Source: CAUZJO01 sp963580245 (lineage in GTDB: Bacteria > Sumerlaeota > Sumerlaeia > MVZB01). Taken from it: a DNA stretch of 20,269 nucleotides. Below are positions 7,486 to 16,340 of this stretch, one piece after another. Every line of letters begins with the position of its first letter. Within the stretch, counting starts at the first letter, position 1. The stretch is from NCBI GenBank assembly GCA_963580245.1, contig CAUZJO010000087.1, positions 1 through 20,269 on the forward strand, in the 5' to 3' direction. The notes below the pieces were generated by a model. The model did no database searches. It was not told the DNA's origin and saw only the letters and a list, made by a program, of their open reading frames with translations. The translations under genes and the position numbers were made by a program.

Positions 7486-9287
7486 ATGCCGAGGCTGCTG
7501 ACCTGTCCCAAATGTCGTCACAAGTGGGAGCAGGACATCTCACCGGATGCGGCCAGCCTGACCTGTCCGGGCTGTTCGCAGGTGTTGCCGCTCCGTAATA
7601 AGGGAGGCAAGAAGTCGGCTGCGAGCGGGGCGGCCGGCACGACCAACGCGCCCACGGCAAGGGTTGGCGCTCCTCCTCCCGCGGGGGGTGACCACACCGT
7701 CCCGCAGAGCGATTTCCAGATGGGCCAGGGGACCTCCCCGCCGCCCGGCGGCTCCACGCCAGGGCCGATGGGCCGAGACCGGCGGCCCCGCCGCCGACCA
7801 GTATTCGCTGGGCTGCACGTTCTATTACATGTGCGCGGGCCAGGCCCCCTACTCGGGCCAGACCGCCTTCGAGCTGATCAGCAAGCACATGAGCGAGCCG
7901 CTGACGCCCCTGGACGCCCACGTCGCCAACGTACCGGAGGTCTTCGGCCACATCATCACGCGCACCCTCGAGAAGAACCCCGAGGACCGCTACCCCTCGA
8001 TGGACGGGCTGATCGACGACCTGGAGAACTACCTGGGCGTGGGAGGCGACCGGGGCGCCTATACCCCGCGCGAGCACCACATGGCCATCCTTGGCCAGCA
8101 GGAAAAGATCTTCTACGGTGCCCCGGCGGCCAAGCTGCGCAAGTTAGTGAAGACCGGATTAATGGGGGCCATTCCGTTGCTGTTCCTGGTGTCGCTGCTG
8201 GCCGGGAATTTCTCGGTGGCCGGCGGGTTTTTGGGGTTGGCGTTGCTGATGCCGTTGACCAATTTCATCATCAACGGCATTCGGACCAAAGAATACCTCT
8301 TCCGCCGCGTGCGCGGTATTTTCTTCGGGATGCCGTGGCGCAGCTGGCTCAAGACGGGCACCTGTGCCCTGTTCGTGCTCGTTGTGCTCCTCGTGTTGGG
8401 TTGGCTGATCAATTGGCTCGTCTTCCTGGTCATCGCGGCGGGGTTGTCGTTCGTCTATCAATGGTTCGTGCAGCGGCCCCTGCGCGAGCAGCGGAGCAAT
8501 CCAATCGAGAAACTCCAGGGGATGCTGCGCGAACTGCGCATCAAGGGCGTGCAGGAGGAAGCGATCCACAATTTCGTGGCGCGCTTCTCGGGACGCGACT
8601 GGGAAGAGATGTTCGAGACGCTGTTCGGCTACGAGGAAATGATCATCGCGCACGGCAAGTGGGCGGCGGCCGACAAGCTGAAGCCGCGCAGGAAATTCGC
8701 GACCTGGCGCGACCCGGTCGATAAATGGCTCGAAGGCATCGAAGAGTCGCGCAAGAGCGCCAAGGCCAAACGCCAACTGGCCAAGGTCGAGGTGCAACGG
8801 CTCAAGGCCAAGGGCGTTAGCACGGCGGACGCCGAACGCCAGGGCGGCGAAGAAGCCACGCGCGTCATGAAGCAGGACTGGGACAAGCTCAACGCCGAAA
8901 AGGAGAAGGTCGAAAAGGTGGGCGAGGCCGCGCTCAAAAAAGCGCGCAAGGGCAGGCCGGAGGGCGGCAAGATGTTCAGCCTCGCGCGCGGCGTCGGTGG
9001 AGTGGCCATCATGGGCGCGTTCGTCGCACCGATGGCCGGCATGGGTGCTAGTCTGTTCGGCCTGGCGGCGGGCGTCGTGTTGTTCATTTTCTTCCTTCTC
9101 CCGGCGGTTCATCCCCCCGCTGCTCGTGACGCTGGGAGCGTTGCTGGTGGTGGCCTACCAACCGATCCTCACGGTGCTGCCGCAAGTCAATCTAAACGAA
9201 TCCACGGCCCCGTGGGCTGGGTTGCTCATGGTCGCGGCCGGTTTTGTCCTGCATGTCTTGAACAAAGTGGTTGGCAGGCCGCTGTGA
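7486..9287 (+). pseudogene. Zinc-ribbon / Ser-Thr kinase / multi-TM protein, kinase core deleted and frameshifted
   Basis: The start ATG at 7486 has GGAG at 7475-7478. The N-terminus is a zinc ribbon with Cys7, Cys10, Cys27 and Cys30, followed by an Ala/Pro/Gly-rich linker. At about 7775-7793 the reading frame changes and the sequence becomes the C-lobe of a Hanks-type kinase, ADQYSLGCTFYYMCAGQAP, ending with the NPEDRYPSMDGL segment. The glycine-rich loop, catalytic Lys, HRD and DFG motifs are absent, so a block of roughly 200 residues has been lost. Two hydrophobic hairpins follow (about 8150-8280 and 8350-8470), then a Lys/Ala/Glu-rich coiled region (about 8740-8940) and further C-terminal membrane segments. 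A second shift at about 9106 is repaired if one G is removed, giving LLPAFIPPLLVTLGALLV and a stop at 9287. An intact form would be a membrane-anchored signalling kinase of the type abundant in planctomycetes. As written it cannot phosphorylate anything. Confidence 0.82.
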
Positions 9288-9396
9288 CGGGCCGTCCCCG
9301 TGACGTGTTGAGTCATGACGCGTACCTACGCGTTCCCGCGGGACTTCCCTCGCCTCATACCTTCTCATGGGAAGCACTGAAGTCCGGTCATCGGTC

Positions 9397-10356
9397 ATGA
9401 CCGACGACCCAAGGACCCCCACGACCCTGATCGCCGGATTCCTCGGGGCGGGCAAGACCACGCTGCTCAATCACCTGCTCCACGAGGGTTACGGCGGGCG
9501 GCGTTTTGCGTTGATCGTGAACGACTTCGGCAAGGTTGCCGTCGACGCCGCGCTCATCGAGCACGCCGAGGACGATATGCTGGTCATGCGCAACGGTTGC
9601 GTCTGCTGCACGTTGGTCGGCGATTTGCTGCGGGGGCTGGGCCGCCTGCTCGCGCGCGAACCCTATGACGCGATCATCATGGAGACGTCGGGCGTGACCA
9701 ACGTCCCGGTCCTGAAACAGTATTTGGAACATCCCGAGTTGGCCGACCGGCTGCGGCTCGAGCGCATCGTGACCGTCGTCGACGCCGTGCGATACCTCAA
9801 GCAACGCGAAGCCATCCTCGTGGTCGACCAGCAGGTGCGCCTGGCCGACGTGGTCCTACTCAACCGCAGCGACGCCGCCCCGGCCCAGCAACGCCACGAA
9901 GCCGCCGAGGCGATACGCGCGGTCAATCCACGAGCAACGCTCATCGAGACCGAGTATTGCAGGATCAGCGTCGCGGATTTGGTTGGGAGTGCCCAAGCCC
10001 CGGGGGAGGCGGGCGGTGCCGCGAAGCCTTTGGACGATCAATGGTATACGGCCAGGGTTCTCCTCCCGACGCCGATCAGCCACGAACGGTTGGAAAAGCT
10101 GTTGAGTTCGGTTCGCGAACCGGTCCTGCGGCTCAAGGGCTTCGTCCGGGCACCCGACGGGGCGTGGCACGTCGAGCGGGCCGGCGAAGATCAATCCATC
10201 GAACCGTGGGACCCCGAACGTATCCCGGACGATCAGATGGGGACGCTTGTCGCGATCGGTTCAGCCCCGATCACCGAACAGTTGCGCAACGCTTTCGATG
10301 CACAACCCGACGCCCGAATCATCGCGGACCGGGAGATGCACGAGCATCGTCATTGA
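9397..10356 (+). CDS. CobW/COG0523-family GTPase (putative metal chaperone)
   Basis: Members of this G3E GTPase family insert or traffic metals (zinc, cobalt, nickel) to client proteins in the cytoplasm. From the start at 9397 the Walker A loop GFLGAGKTT lies at residues 14-22, the family's metal-binding CVCC motif at 68-71, and ETSG at 96-99. The guanine-specificity motif is NRSD (156-159) instead of the usual NKxD. A C-terminal CobW domain follows, and the protein ends in a short His-rich tail, EMHEHRH, that could bind metal. It is about 319 residues, a normal length. An upstream in-frame ATG at 9367 is possible, but neither start has a good ribosome site. The gene is 109 bases after the kinase-like gene. 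No metal transporter or client gene is nearby to suggest which metal. Confidence 0.88.
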   Translation: MTDDPRTPTTLIAGFLGAGKTTLLNHLLHEGYGGRRFALIVNDFGKVAVDAALIEHAEDDMLVMRNGCVCCTLVGDLLRGLGRLLAREPYDAIIMETSGVTNVPVLKQYLEHPELADRLRLERIVTVVDAVRYLKQREAILVVDQQVRLADVVLLNRSDAAPAQQRHEAAEAIRAVNPRATLIETEYCRISVADLVGSAQAPGEAGGAAKPLDDQWYTARVLLPTPISHERLEKLLSSVREPVLRLKGFVRAPDGAWHVERAGEDQSIEPWDPERIPDDQMGTLVAIGSAPITEQLRNAFDAQPDARIIADREMHEHRH

Positions 10357-10482
10357 CCGTTCCAATGATGCCGATTATCTCGGTGATCGTTGGCTCAGGC
10401 TCAATGCAACGTCGGCATAAAGCTTCGGGATCCTCGGATGGATACTCACGGGTTGGTTGTTTCGCGCCGATCATCCTGACCG

Positions 10483-11844
10483 TTAAACATCAAGAAAGAA
10501 CCCCTCCTCAAACATCACCTCCGGCAGCCCGCCCTCACAGACGCGGGCGGCGGCTTTGAAACGGTGGCCGCGGGTTTGGGCGAAGGGGACGGCGACGGTC
10601 AGACCGATGCCGGCGGCGCGTTGGGCGATGATGCCCGATTCGCTGTCTTCCAGCCCCAGGACCATTCCGAACTGGTCGGGGCGCAGGCCCAGGCGGTGGA
10701 GCGCGATGCTGTAGAGATCGCGATGGGGCTTGAGTCGGATCTCGCTGGAGTCCGAAGCCGTGACCATCGCGTCGTAATACGTCTCGGGGCCGCTCAGTTC
10801 CTCTTGGATCAGGTTCTTGCGCTTGGGTTCGAGCGGCCAGTCCGCAATCTGACCGCGGACCGCCTCGAAGAGTTCGCCCAACACGATCTTGGCCTCATGG
10901 CGGATCGATGAGGTCACGATGGCGACCTTCAGGGGGCGTTTTTGAAATTGGCCGACGGCCCGGAGGAATCGCTCGCGGCGTTCTCCCTCGACCGCGCCCC
11001 AATCCCCCAATGAGCCCTCCTGATCGAGCAAACGGGCGGCCTCCTCGGGCGAGAGCCAGCCCTTGATGGCGGTCATGAACAGGGCCACCCCCGGCATCGG
11101 CTCGATGAGGCGCGCCCCCGCGCGGCCCATGACCTCGCCCGCCAACTCATGACCGCGGCCCAGGGCGATCTCCTCTAAGAGCTGATGGTAGCGAGCGTAA
11201 TAAATCTCGATTCCCCCGCGAACCAGGTCGATCTTGGCCTCGGCTTGGAATCGATCCAAGTATTGGTCCGCAAGTTGGGGGCTGAGGGCTTGGATGCCGT
11301 CGAGCGAAAGCCCCGGCGTTTCCAACAGCCGGCGACAGGCCTCTTCCCGCGCCAATGTCCCCAGGCCGAGGAGGTTCAGCGTTTCATGGGCTTCCGCGCG
11401 CCGGCCTTCGTCGCGGCCCGAGGCGATCGTCCACCATGTCGCCGCGATCAGGTGCGCGAGATAAGTCCGCTTTTCAAGACCCTCTCCATATTTATCGATC
11501 AAATACTCGACGTGGCGCGTCGTCGAGTTGCCGATGATGTGCGGGTGGTCGGTGCCGTCGGCGAAGCCGGGCCACTGGTCGGGCGTTTCCCACCCGTTCA
11601 TCCGCCGCACCATCGTCTCCAGTGAGTGGAGGCACAGGGTTTCGGTCGTGGTCGTGGTGCCGTCCATATCGAGCGCGACCGCGAGCAGCTCGCCGAGGGG
11701 TGGAGCGGCTTTGGGCGCCAGGGGATAAAGCTCGTACGGCGGATGGATGAAATCGGGGTTTTCGACCACGGCGAACTCGCCGCCAAGCCCTTCGATCAGC
11801 TTGCCGGCGGTCGGGTGCTCACAAATCCTGGGAAGCTTAGCCAT
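10483..11844 (-). CDS. HAD-superfamily hydrolase with large cap insertion
   Basis: The product is a predicted cytoplasmic phosphatase or phosphotransferase of 453 residues; its substrate is unknown. Motif I is ALDMDGTTTTT with the nucleophile at Asp59 and the general acid/base at Asp61. Motif II is IVTSS in the last third. The motif III Lys lies in RLKPHRDLYSIAL, and motif IV is GLEDSESG at 397-404. About 240 residues separate motifs I and II, far more than in a typical beta-phosphoglucomutase-like HAD, so the cap is large and helical-looking. The gene lies 31 bases downstream of pal on the same strand with no terminator between them, so they are probably co-transcribed. No strong ribosome site precedes the ATG. 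The superfamily is clear from all four motifs. Confidence 0.85.
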   Translation of the reverse strand: MAKLPRICEHPTAGKLIEGLGGEFAVVENPDFIHPPYELYPLAPKAAPPLGELLAVALDMDGTTTTTETLCLHSLETMVRRMNGWETPDQWPGFADGTDHPHIIGNSTTRHVEYLIDKYGEGLEKRTYLAHLIAATWWTIASGRDEGRRAEAHETLNLLGLGTLAREEACRRLLETPGLSLDGIQALSPQLADQYLDRFQAEAKIDLVRGGIEIYYARYHQLLEEIALGRGHELAGEVMGRAGARLIEPMPGVALFMTAIKGWLSPEEAARLLDQEGSLGDWGAVEGERRERFLRAVGQFQKRPLKVAIVTSSIRHEAKIVLGELFEAVRGQIADWPLEPKRKNLIQEELSGPETYYDAMVTASDSSEIRLKPHRDLYSIALHRLGLRPDQFGMVLGLEDSESGIIAQRAAGIGLTVAVPFAQTRGHRFKAAARVCEGGLPEVMFEEGFFLDV

Positions 11845-11875
11845 GAGGCGTCACGGGAAGAATCGGGCAGGGGTC

Positions 11876-12468
11876 TTAGTACATCCGTTTGAACTCGCAG
11901 CGGCGGTTCTTGGCCCGGGCCTCGTCGCCGTTCCCCAGAGACGCCGGCTGCTCCTTGCCTCGGCTGACCACCGTGATCCGGTCGGCATCGACGCCGTTGC
12001 GGACGAAGTAGTCCTTGACGGCGTTGGCCCGGCGCCAGCCCAGGGCAAAGTTATATTGGACGGTCCCCCGCTCGTCACAGTGACCGGCGATGTAGACCTT
12101 TCTTCGGAATGGTCGAGGATGTATTGGAGGTTATGGTCGATGTTGTCGGTCTGATCAAGCCGGATCTCGGAGCGGTCGTAATCGAAATAGATCGTCCGCA
12201 GCTCGGGAAAGGGAAGTAGCTGGCCGGGACGCGGCCCCTGGATCGGCGCGTCGGACCCTGGAGCGACCAGGTCTTCGTCGGTCCAATCGTCGCTGATGTC
12301 GGTCGGCTGATAATCGGCCGGCCCATGGACCTCGGCCAGCTCCTCGCCGCCGCCGAACAAACGGCAACCAACCGTCAACAGGCCGATCGCCAGCGCGCAG
12401 CCCAGTAGTAAGGCCCGCCGGCCCGCGGCCGTCGGTATTCCCGCCTCGATAATCAAACTTTTCATCAT
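11876..12468 (-). pseudogene. pal: Pal-like OmpA-domain lipoprotein with frameshift
   Basis: Pal is an outer-membrane lipoprotein that binds peptidoglycan through an OmpA C-terminal domain and works with TolB in envelope integrity. The start MMKS has AGAGG a few bases upstream. A hydrophobic signal ends in the lipobox LTVGC, with Cys35 as the predicted lipidated residue. The OmpA domain begins IYFDYDRSEIRLDQ. At about 12099-12105 the frame breaks; the next frame gives KVYIAGHCDERGTVQYNFAL, ALGWRRANAVKDYF, and finally AKNRRCEFKRMY with a stop at 11876-11878. Restoring one A in a three-A run on the coding strand (12099-12101) repairs the whole domain, so this is either a sequencing error in a homopolymer or a recent mutation. 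The HAD gene follows. tolB is not in the window. Confidence 0.85.
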
Positions 12469-12681
12469 TCAGCCTCTTTGGTCTAGCTTCTGGATCAGGC
12501 TGTAAAAAACCGATCCCTCGCGTCGCATCTCCCACCCCGTGGGCAAGCGTGCAGATCACTCCGACTATGCTCGATCGGAGGGTAACCTGCAAGGGGAAAG
12601 AATCCGCGAGCGGCGGCCCGTTTGTCGGCTTCGTGAACAATGGAACGGACGATGCCCGCGCCATGATGTCCCCCATCTGAA

Positions 12682-12694
12682 TTGACCTTGTCAA
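12682..12694. promoter_or_regulatory. Inverted repeat in the pal-hisD divergent spacer
   Basis: TTGAC-CTT-GTCAA is a perfect 5-base inverted repeat with a 3-base centre, between the divergent pal and hisD genes and 57 bases before the hisD start. Each half resembles a -35 hexamer (TTGACC on the plus strand, TTGACA on the minus), so it could be two back-to-back -35 boxes or an operator. No matching -10 box is convincing in either direction. Confidence 0.3.
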
Positions 12695-12750
12695 GTTCGC
12701 GGAGGTTTAACACAATAGATAATGCGATACGATCCGGAGTTAAGAATCAT

Positions 12751-14040
12751 ATGAGAATTTGGACTTGGCCGCGGGACAGGCGGGCGATTGAACGGTTCTT
12801 CCGGCGCGCGGAGGCGGTGTCGGCTGATATCGAAGGTGGCGTGCGCGGGATCATCGACCAGGTCCGGCGCGGGGGCGACCGGGCGGTGGCGCGACTGACT
12901 CGGCGGTATGACGGCGCGCGGGTGAGGGCCGGGGATTTCGACGTCCCGGCCGGGCGGCTCGAAGCGGCGTGGAACGCGACCCCCGCGCGCTTGAAGAAGG
13001 CCCTGCGCACGGCCCGCCGACGGATCGAAGCCTTTCACCGGACCCAGAAGCTCAAGGGCTGGACGCTGCGCGAGCCGGGTTTCGGGCGGATCGACCAGCG
13101 CGTGCTGCCTCTCCAACGCGTCGCCGTCTACGCGCCGGGCGGGAAGGCCGCTTACCCCTCGACCGTTCTGATGGACGTCGTCCCGGCGCGGGTGGCGGGC
13201 GTCAAGGAGGTCATCCTGATGACGCCCCCGGGCCGCGATGGCTGGCCCGATGCGCGGACGCTGGCCGCCGCCCACGTGGCGGGCGTGGATCGTGTCTTGC
13301 GGATCGGGGGCGCGCAGGCGGTCGCCGCGGCGGCCTTCGGCACGGCATCGATCCCCCGCGTCGATAAGGTCGTCGGTCCGGGCAATATCTACGTCGCGAC
13401 GGCCAAGCAGCTCCTCTACGGCCAGATCGACATCGACTCGATCGCCGGCCCCAGCGAAGTGCTGATCCTGGCCGACGCCGTGGCCCGCCTGGACTGGGTC
13501 GCCGCCGATATGCTCGCCCAGGCCGAGCACGACGAGGACGCCTTAGCGGGGTCGGTGCTGATCGGCGGCGGCCGGCGACGGGCCGAGGTGCTCCGGGCCG
13601 AACTCCAGCGCCAGGCGAGCACCCTGCCGCGCCGCGCGATCATCAACCGGTCGCTGCGCGCCAACGGATTCATCATCGTGGTCCGCACGCCCGCCCAGGC
13701 CATCGAGATCGCCAACCTCAAGGCCCCCGAGCACCTGGAAATCCACACCGAGGCCCCGCGCGACCTGGCCGACCAAATCCATAACGCGGGGGCGATCTTC
13801 GTGGGCCCCTGGACGCCCGAGCCGGTCGGCGACTACATCGCCGGCCCGAACCACACGCTGCCCACCGGAGGCACGGCCCGTTTTTTCTCGCCCCTATCGG
13901 TCTGGTCGTTTTATAAAACAAGTCACGTCATCGAATCGACGCCGCAGGGCCTGGCGGCGTTGGCCGAACCGATGGTTGCCCTGGCCGAGGCCGAGGGGCT
14001 GACCGCCCACGCCGAGGCCGTGCGCCGCCGATTGGTCTGA
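12751..14040 (+). CDS. hisD: Histidinol dehydrogenase
   Basis: HisD catalyses the last two steps of histidine synthesis, oxidising L-histidinol to L-histidine with two NAD+ on a zinc enzyme in the cytoplasm. At 429 residues from this ATG it matches the family's usual length; GGAG at 12736-12739 precedes it by 11 bases. Family motifs are all present: YAPGGKAAYPSTVLM, GPGNIYVATAK, IAGPSEVLILAD, the zinc-ligand region LAQAEHDED, the catalytic Glu-His in APEHLEIHTE, and GPNHTLPTGGTARFFSPLSV near the C-terminus. In-frame sequence extends upstream to a TTG at 12682, but that would add residues unlike HisD. No other his genes flank it, so histidine genes appear to be scattered in this genome. Confidence 0.96.
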   Translation: MRIWTWPRDRRAIERFFRRAEAVSADIEGGVRGIIDQVRRGGDRAVARLTRRYDGARVRAGDFDVPAGRLEAAWNATPARLKKALRTARRRIEAFHRTQKLKGWTLREPGFGRIDQRVLPLQRVAVYAPGGKAAYPSTVLMDVVPARVAGVKEVILMTPPGRDGWPDARTLAAAHVAGVDRVLRIGGAQAVAAAAFGTASIPRVDKVVGPGNIYVATAKQLLYGQIDIDSIAGPSEVLILADAVARLDWVAADMLAQAEHDEDALAGSVLIGGGRRRAEVLRAELQRQASTLPRRAIINRSLRANGFIIVVRTPAQAIEIANLKAPEHLEIHTEAPRDLADQIHNAGAIFVGPWTPEPVGDYIAGPNHTLPTGGTARFFSPLSVWSFYKTSHVIESTPQGLAALAEPMVALAEAEGLTAHAEAVRRRLV

Positions 14041-14127
14041 ATCAAGGGACCCAATCATCGCCCCGTCTCCGGCGCGAACGCCCCGCTTTTGCGAAGGATC
14101 GCTCCATCAAACCATGAGAGGCACAAC

Positions 14128-16218
14128 ATGACTAAGACTAGCTTCCTTCACGATCGCGCGAAGCGAACGAGCCCGCTGGCGACCTTCGTCCTGGGGATCT
14201 TGATGATCGCCGGGGCGAGTCTTGGCCCGGCTACCGAAGAGGCGCCGGCTGACCGCAAGCTCCCCGATGAGGTCATCGAAAAGCTCGGTCCCGCGGTCGT
14301 TCGCATCCACGTCGTCTCGGCCAGCTACTACGACGGTCGCTCGCACAAGCACGAATCAAGTGGGAGTGGTGTCGTTATTTCGCCCGAAGGATACATCGTG
14401 ACCAACCATCACGTGGCGGGCCAGGCCGTACGCTTGGTTTGCACGTTGAACGACCGGCGTGAAGTCCCCGCCGAGCTGATCGGCACCGACGCCATGAGCG
14501 ACATCTCGGTCATCAAACTCACGCCCGAGGAACCGACCGAGTACCACGCCGCGCCGTGGGGCGATTCGGACGGCTTGCGCGTCGGCGATCGGGTCTGGGC
14601 GATGGGCAGCCCGCTGTCGCTTTCGCAGTCGGTCACCGAGGGAATCGTCAGCAACACGGCGATGACGATGCCTTCGCGATGGGGTTACCAGTTCCGCCTC
14701 GACGGCGAGAACGTCGGGTCGATCGTGCGCTGGATCGGTCATGACGCCGATATTTTCCCCGGCAACTCGGGCGGGCCGCTGCTCAACCTCAAGGGCGAGA
14801 TCATCGGGATCAATGAGATCAGCTTCGGCCTGGGCGGCGCGATCCCGGGCAACCTCGCCCGCGAGATGGTCACGACGTTGATCGAGCACGGCGAGGTCGA
14901 ACGCGCCTTCATCGGCGCCATGTTGCAGCCTATCTTCAAGAAGGACGGCGGGATCGAGGGCGTGGTGGTGAGCGACGTGGTCAAGGGTTCGCCGGCCGAG
15001 GAAGGGGGCGTCGAGGCCGGCGACCGCCTGATATCCGTCACGCCCGGCGGCGGCGAGGGCGAACCGATCATGATCAACATTCAGTTTCATGAGGAGCTCG
15101 CCCCCCTGAACCTCAAGATCGCCTCGTTGCCGATCAACGAGGAGATCGACGTCAAACTGACGCGCTGCGACGAGGAAATGGTCAAGAAGCTGACTCTGGT
15201 CAGCCGCGAGGCCGTGCGGCGCAAGCAACGCGAGTTCAAGAAATGGGGCCTGACGGGTCGCGACCTATCGACCTGGACGGCCCTGGAGATGAAACGCGAC
15301 AACAAGGAGGGCCTGCTGGTGACTTCGGTGCGTCCGGGCGGACCGGTGGGTCAGGCCAAACCACCCATCCAGGGCGGAGATGTCATCATTGAGGTCGACG
15401 GCAAGCCGGTGCCCGACACCAAAACCTTCGCCGAAATCTCGGTGCAATTGACCAAAGACCAGACCGAGCCCGTTCCGGCCCTGGTCAAGGTTGCCCGTAA
15501 GGGAGAGGAATTGATCTCGGTCGTCAAGGTCGGACTGGACGAGTTGGACGATCCGGGCCGCCAGGTGCGCAAGGCCTGGTTGCCGATCGCCACGCAGGTC
15601 CTGACGCGCGACTTGGCCGAGAAATTGGGCCTGGAAGGCGAGACCGGCGTGCGCGTGACGCAGCTCTACGGCGATGAAGGCTCGACCGATACCTTGGGCC
15701 TGCGCGTCGGCGACGTCATCCTCTACCTCGACGACGAGCCGATCCCCGCCTCCGAACCCCATGACACCGAGGTCTTCCCCACCATGCTGCGCCAATACAA
15801 GATCGGGACCGAGGCGACGTTAACGGCGGTGCGCGACGGCGAGGAAATCGAGCTGACCGGCGCCCTGCCCGGTCGCCCGCCCGAGCCGCGCGAGATGAAC
15901 CGCTACAAGGACCACGACTTCGAATTCACCGTCCGTGACGTGGCCTACATCGACCGGCGCATGAATCAGTGGGAAGATCAGGTGCGGGGCGTGTACGTCG
16001 AGTCGGTCTCCAGCGGGAGCTGGGCGGCCCTGGGGCGCCTGGGCGACGGCGATCTGCTGCTCGAAATCGAGGGGGAGCCGATGCGCGGGGTGGACGACGT
16101 CGAGCAAGCGCTCAAGCGAATCGTCAGCGAACGGCCAAGCCACGTCATCTTCAAAATCCTGCGAGGCATTCACACCCGTTATATCGAGATCGAGCCGCTG
16201 TGGGATGAGGAGACGTGA
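14128..16218 (+). CDS. HtrA/DegP-like serine protease with multiple PDZ domains
   Basis: This is a predicted exported trypsin-like protease for envelope protein quality control. The ATG at 14128 has AGAGG at 14117-14121; an in-frame ATG-less extension reaches 14089. Residues about 12-31 form a hydrophobic signal or anchor. The catalytic triad is His95 (VTNHHVAG), Asp125 (SDISVIK) and Ser214 (FPGNSGGPLL), the standard HtrA arrangement. After the protease domain come several PDZ-like modules: about 285-345 (VVVSDVVKGSPAEEGGVEAG), about 400-450 (LLVTSVRPGGPVGQA), about 505-580 (GVRVTQLYGDEGSTD) and about 620-690 (VYVESVSSGSWAALG). Four PDZ-like units exceed the one or two of typical DegP. At 696 residues it is long but looks complete. 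The stop overlaps the first codon of a DinB-gene scar. Confidence 0.9.
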   Translation: MTKTSFLHDRAKRTSPLATFVLGILMIAGASLGPATEEAPADRKLPDEVIEKLGPAVVRIHVVSASYYDGRSHKHESSGSGVVISPEGYIVTNHHVAGQAVRLVCTLNDRREVPAELIGTDAMSDISVIKLTPEEPTEYHAAPWGDSDGLRVGDRVWAMGSPLSLSQSVTEGIVSNTAMTMPSRWGYQFRLDGENVGSIVRWIGHDADIFPGNSGGPLLNLKGEIIGINEISFGLGGAIPGNLAREMVTTLIEHGEVERAFIGAMLQPIFKKDGGIEGVVVSDVVKGSPAEEGGVEAGDRLISVTPGGGEGEPIMINIQFHEELAPLNLKIASLPINEEIDVKLTRCDEEMVKKLTLVSREAVRRKQREFKKWGLTGRDLSTWTALEMKRDNKEGLLVTSVRPGGPVGQAKPPIQGGDVIIEVDGKPVPDTKTFAEISVQLTKDQTEPVPALVKVARKGEELISVVKVGLDELDDPGRQVRKAWLPIATQVLTRDLAEKLGLEGETGVRVTQLYGDEGSTDTLGLRVGDVILYLDDEPIPASEPHDTEVFPTMLRQYKIGTEATLTAVRDGEEIELTGALPGRPPEPREMNRYKDHDFEFTVRDVAYIDRRMNQWEDQVRGVYVESVSSGSWAALGRLGDGDLLLEIEGEPMRGVDDVEQALKRIVSERPSHVIFKILRGIHTRYIEIEPLWDEET

Positions 16219-16316
16219 TGGTTCACGTGGTCGAACATTTCTCCTATCACGTCGGTCAAATCACGTATGCCGTCAAATCCACCAAGGGGATCGATTTACA
16301 GTACACAGTACTATGA
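16218..16316 (+). pseudogene. C-terminal scar of a DinB-superfamily (DUF1572-like) gene
   Basis: A 32-codon frame begins with an ATG overlapping the protease stop (TGATG) and encodes MVHVVEHFSYHVGQITYAV followed by KSTKGIDLQ before a TGA. The VVEHFSYHxGQI pattern, including its metal-ligand-type His, is what I expect at the C-terminal end of DinB/DUF1572 proteins, which are about 150-170 residues long. The remaining approximately 130 residues are absent, so the upstream part of the gene has been lost right at the 3' end of the protease. The initial Met is probably a coincidence of the junction. The family call rests on one short motif. Confidence 0.6.
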
Positions 16317-16340
16317 AAGGATGGATCTGAACCGAACCCG

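Noticed and set aside
12155..12694. 179-codon minus-strand frame extending from pal across the divergent spacer
   Set aside because: It overlaps the real pal frame, which has the lipobox and OmpA domain; this frame has no conserved feature.
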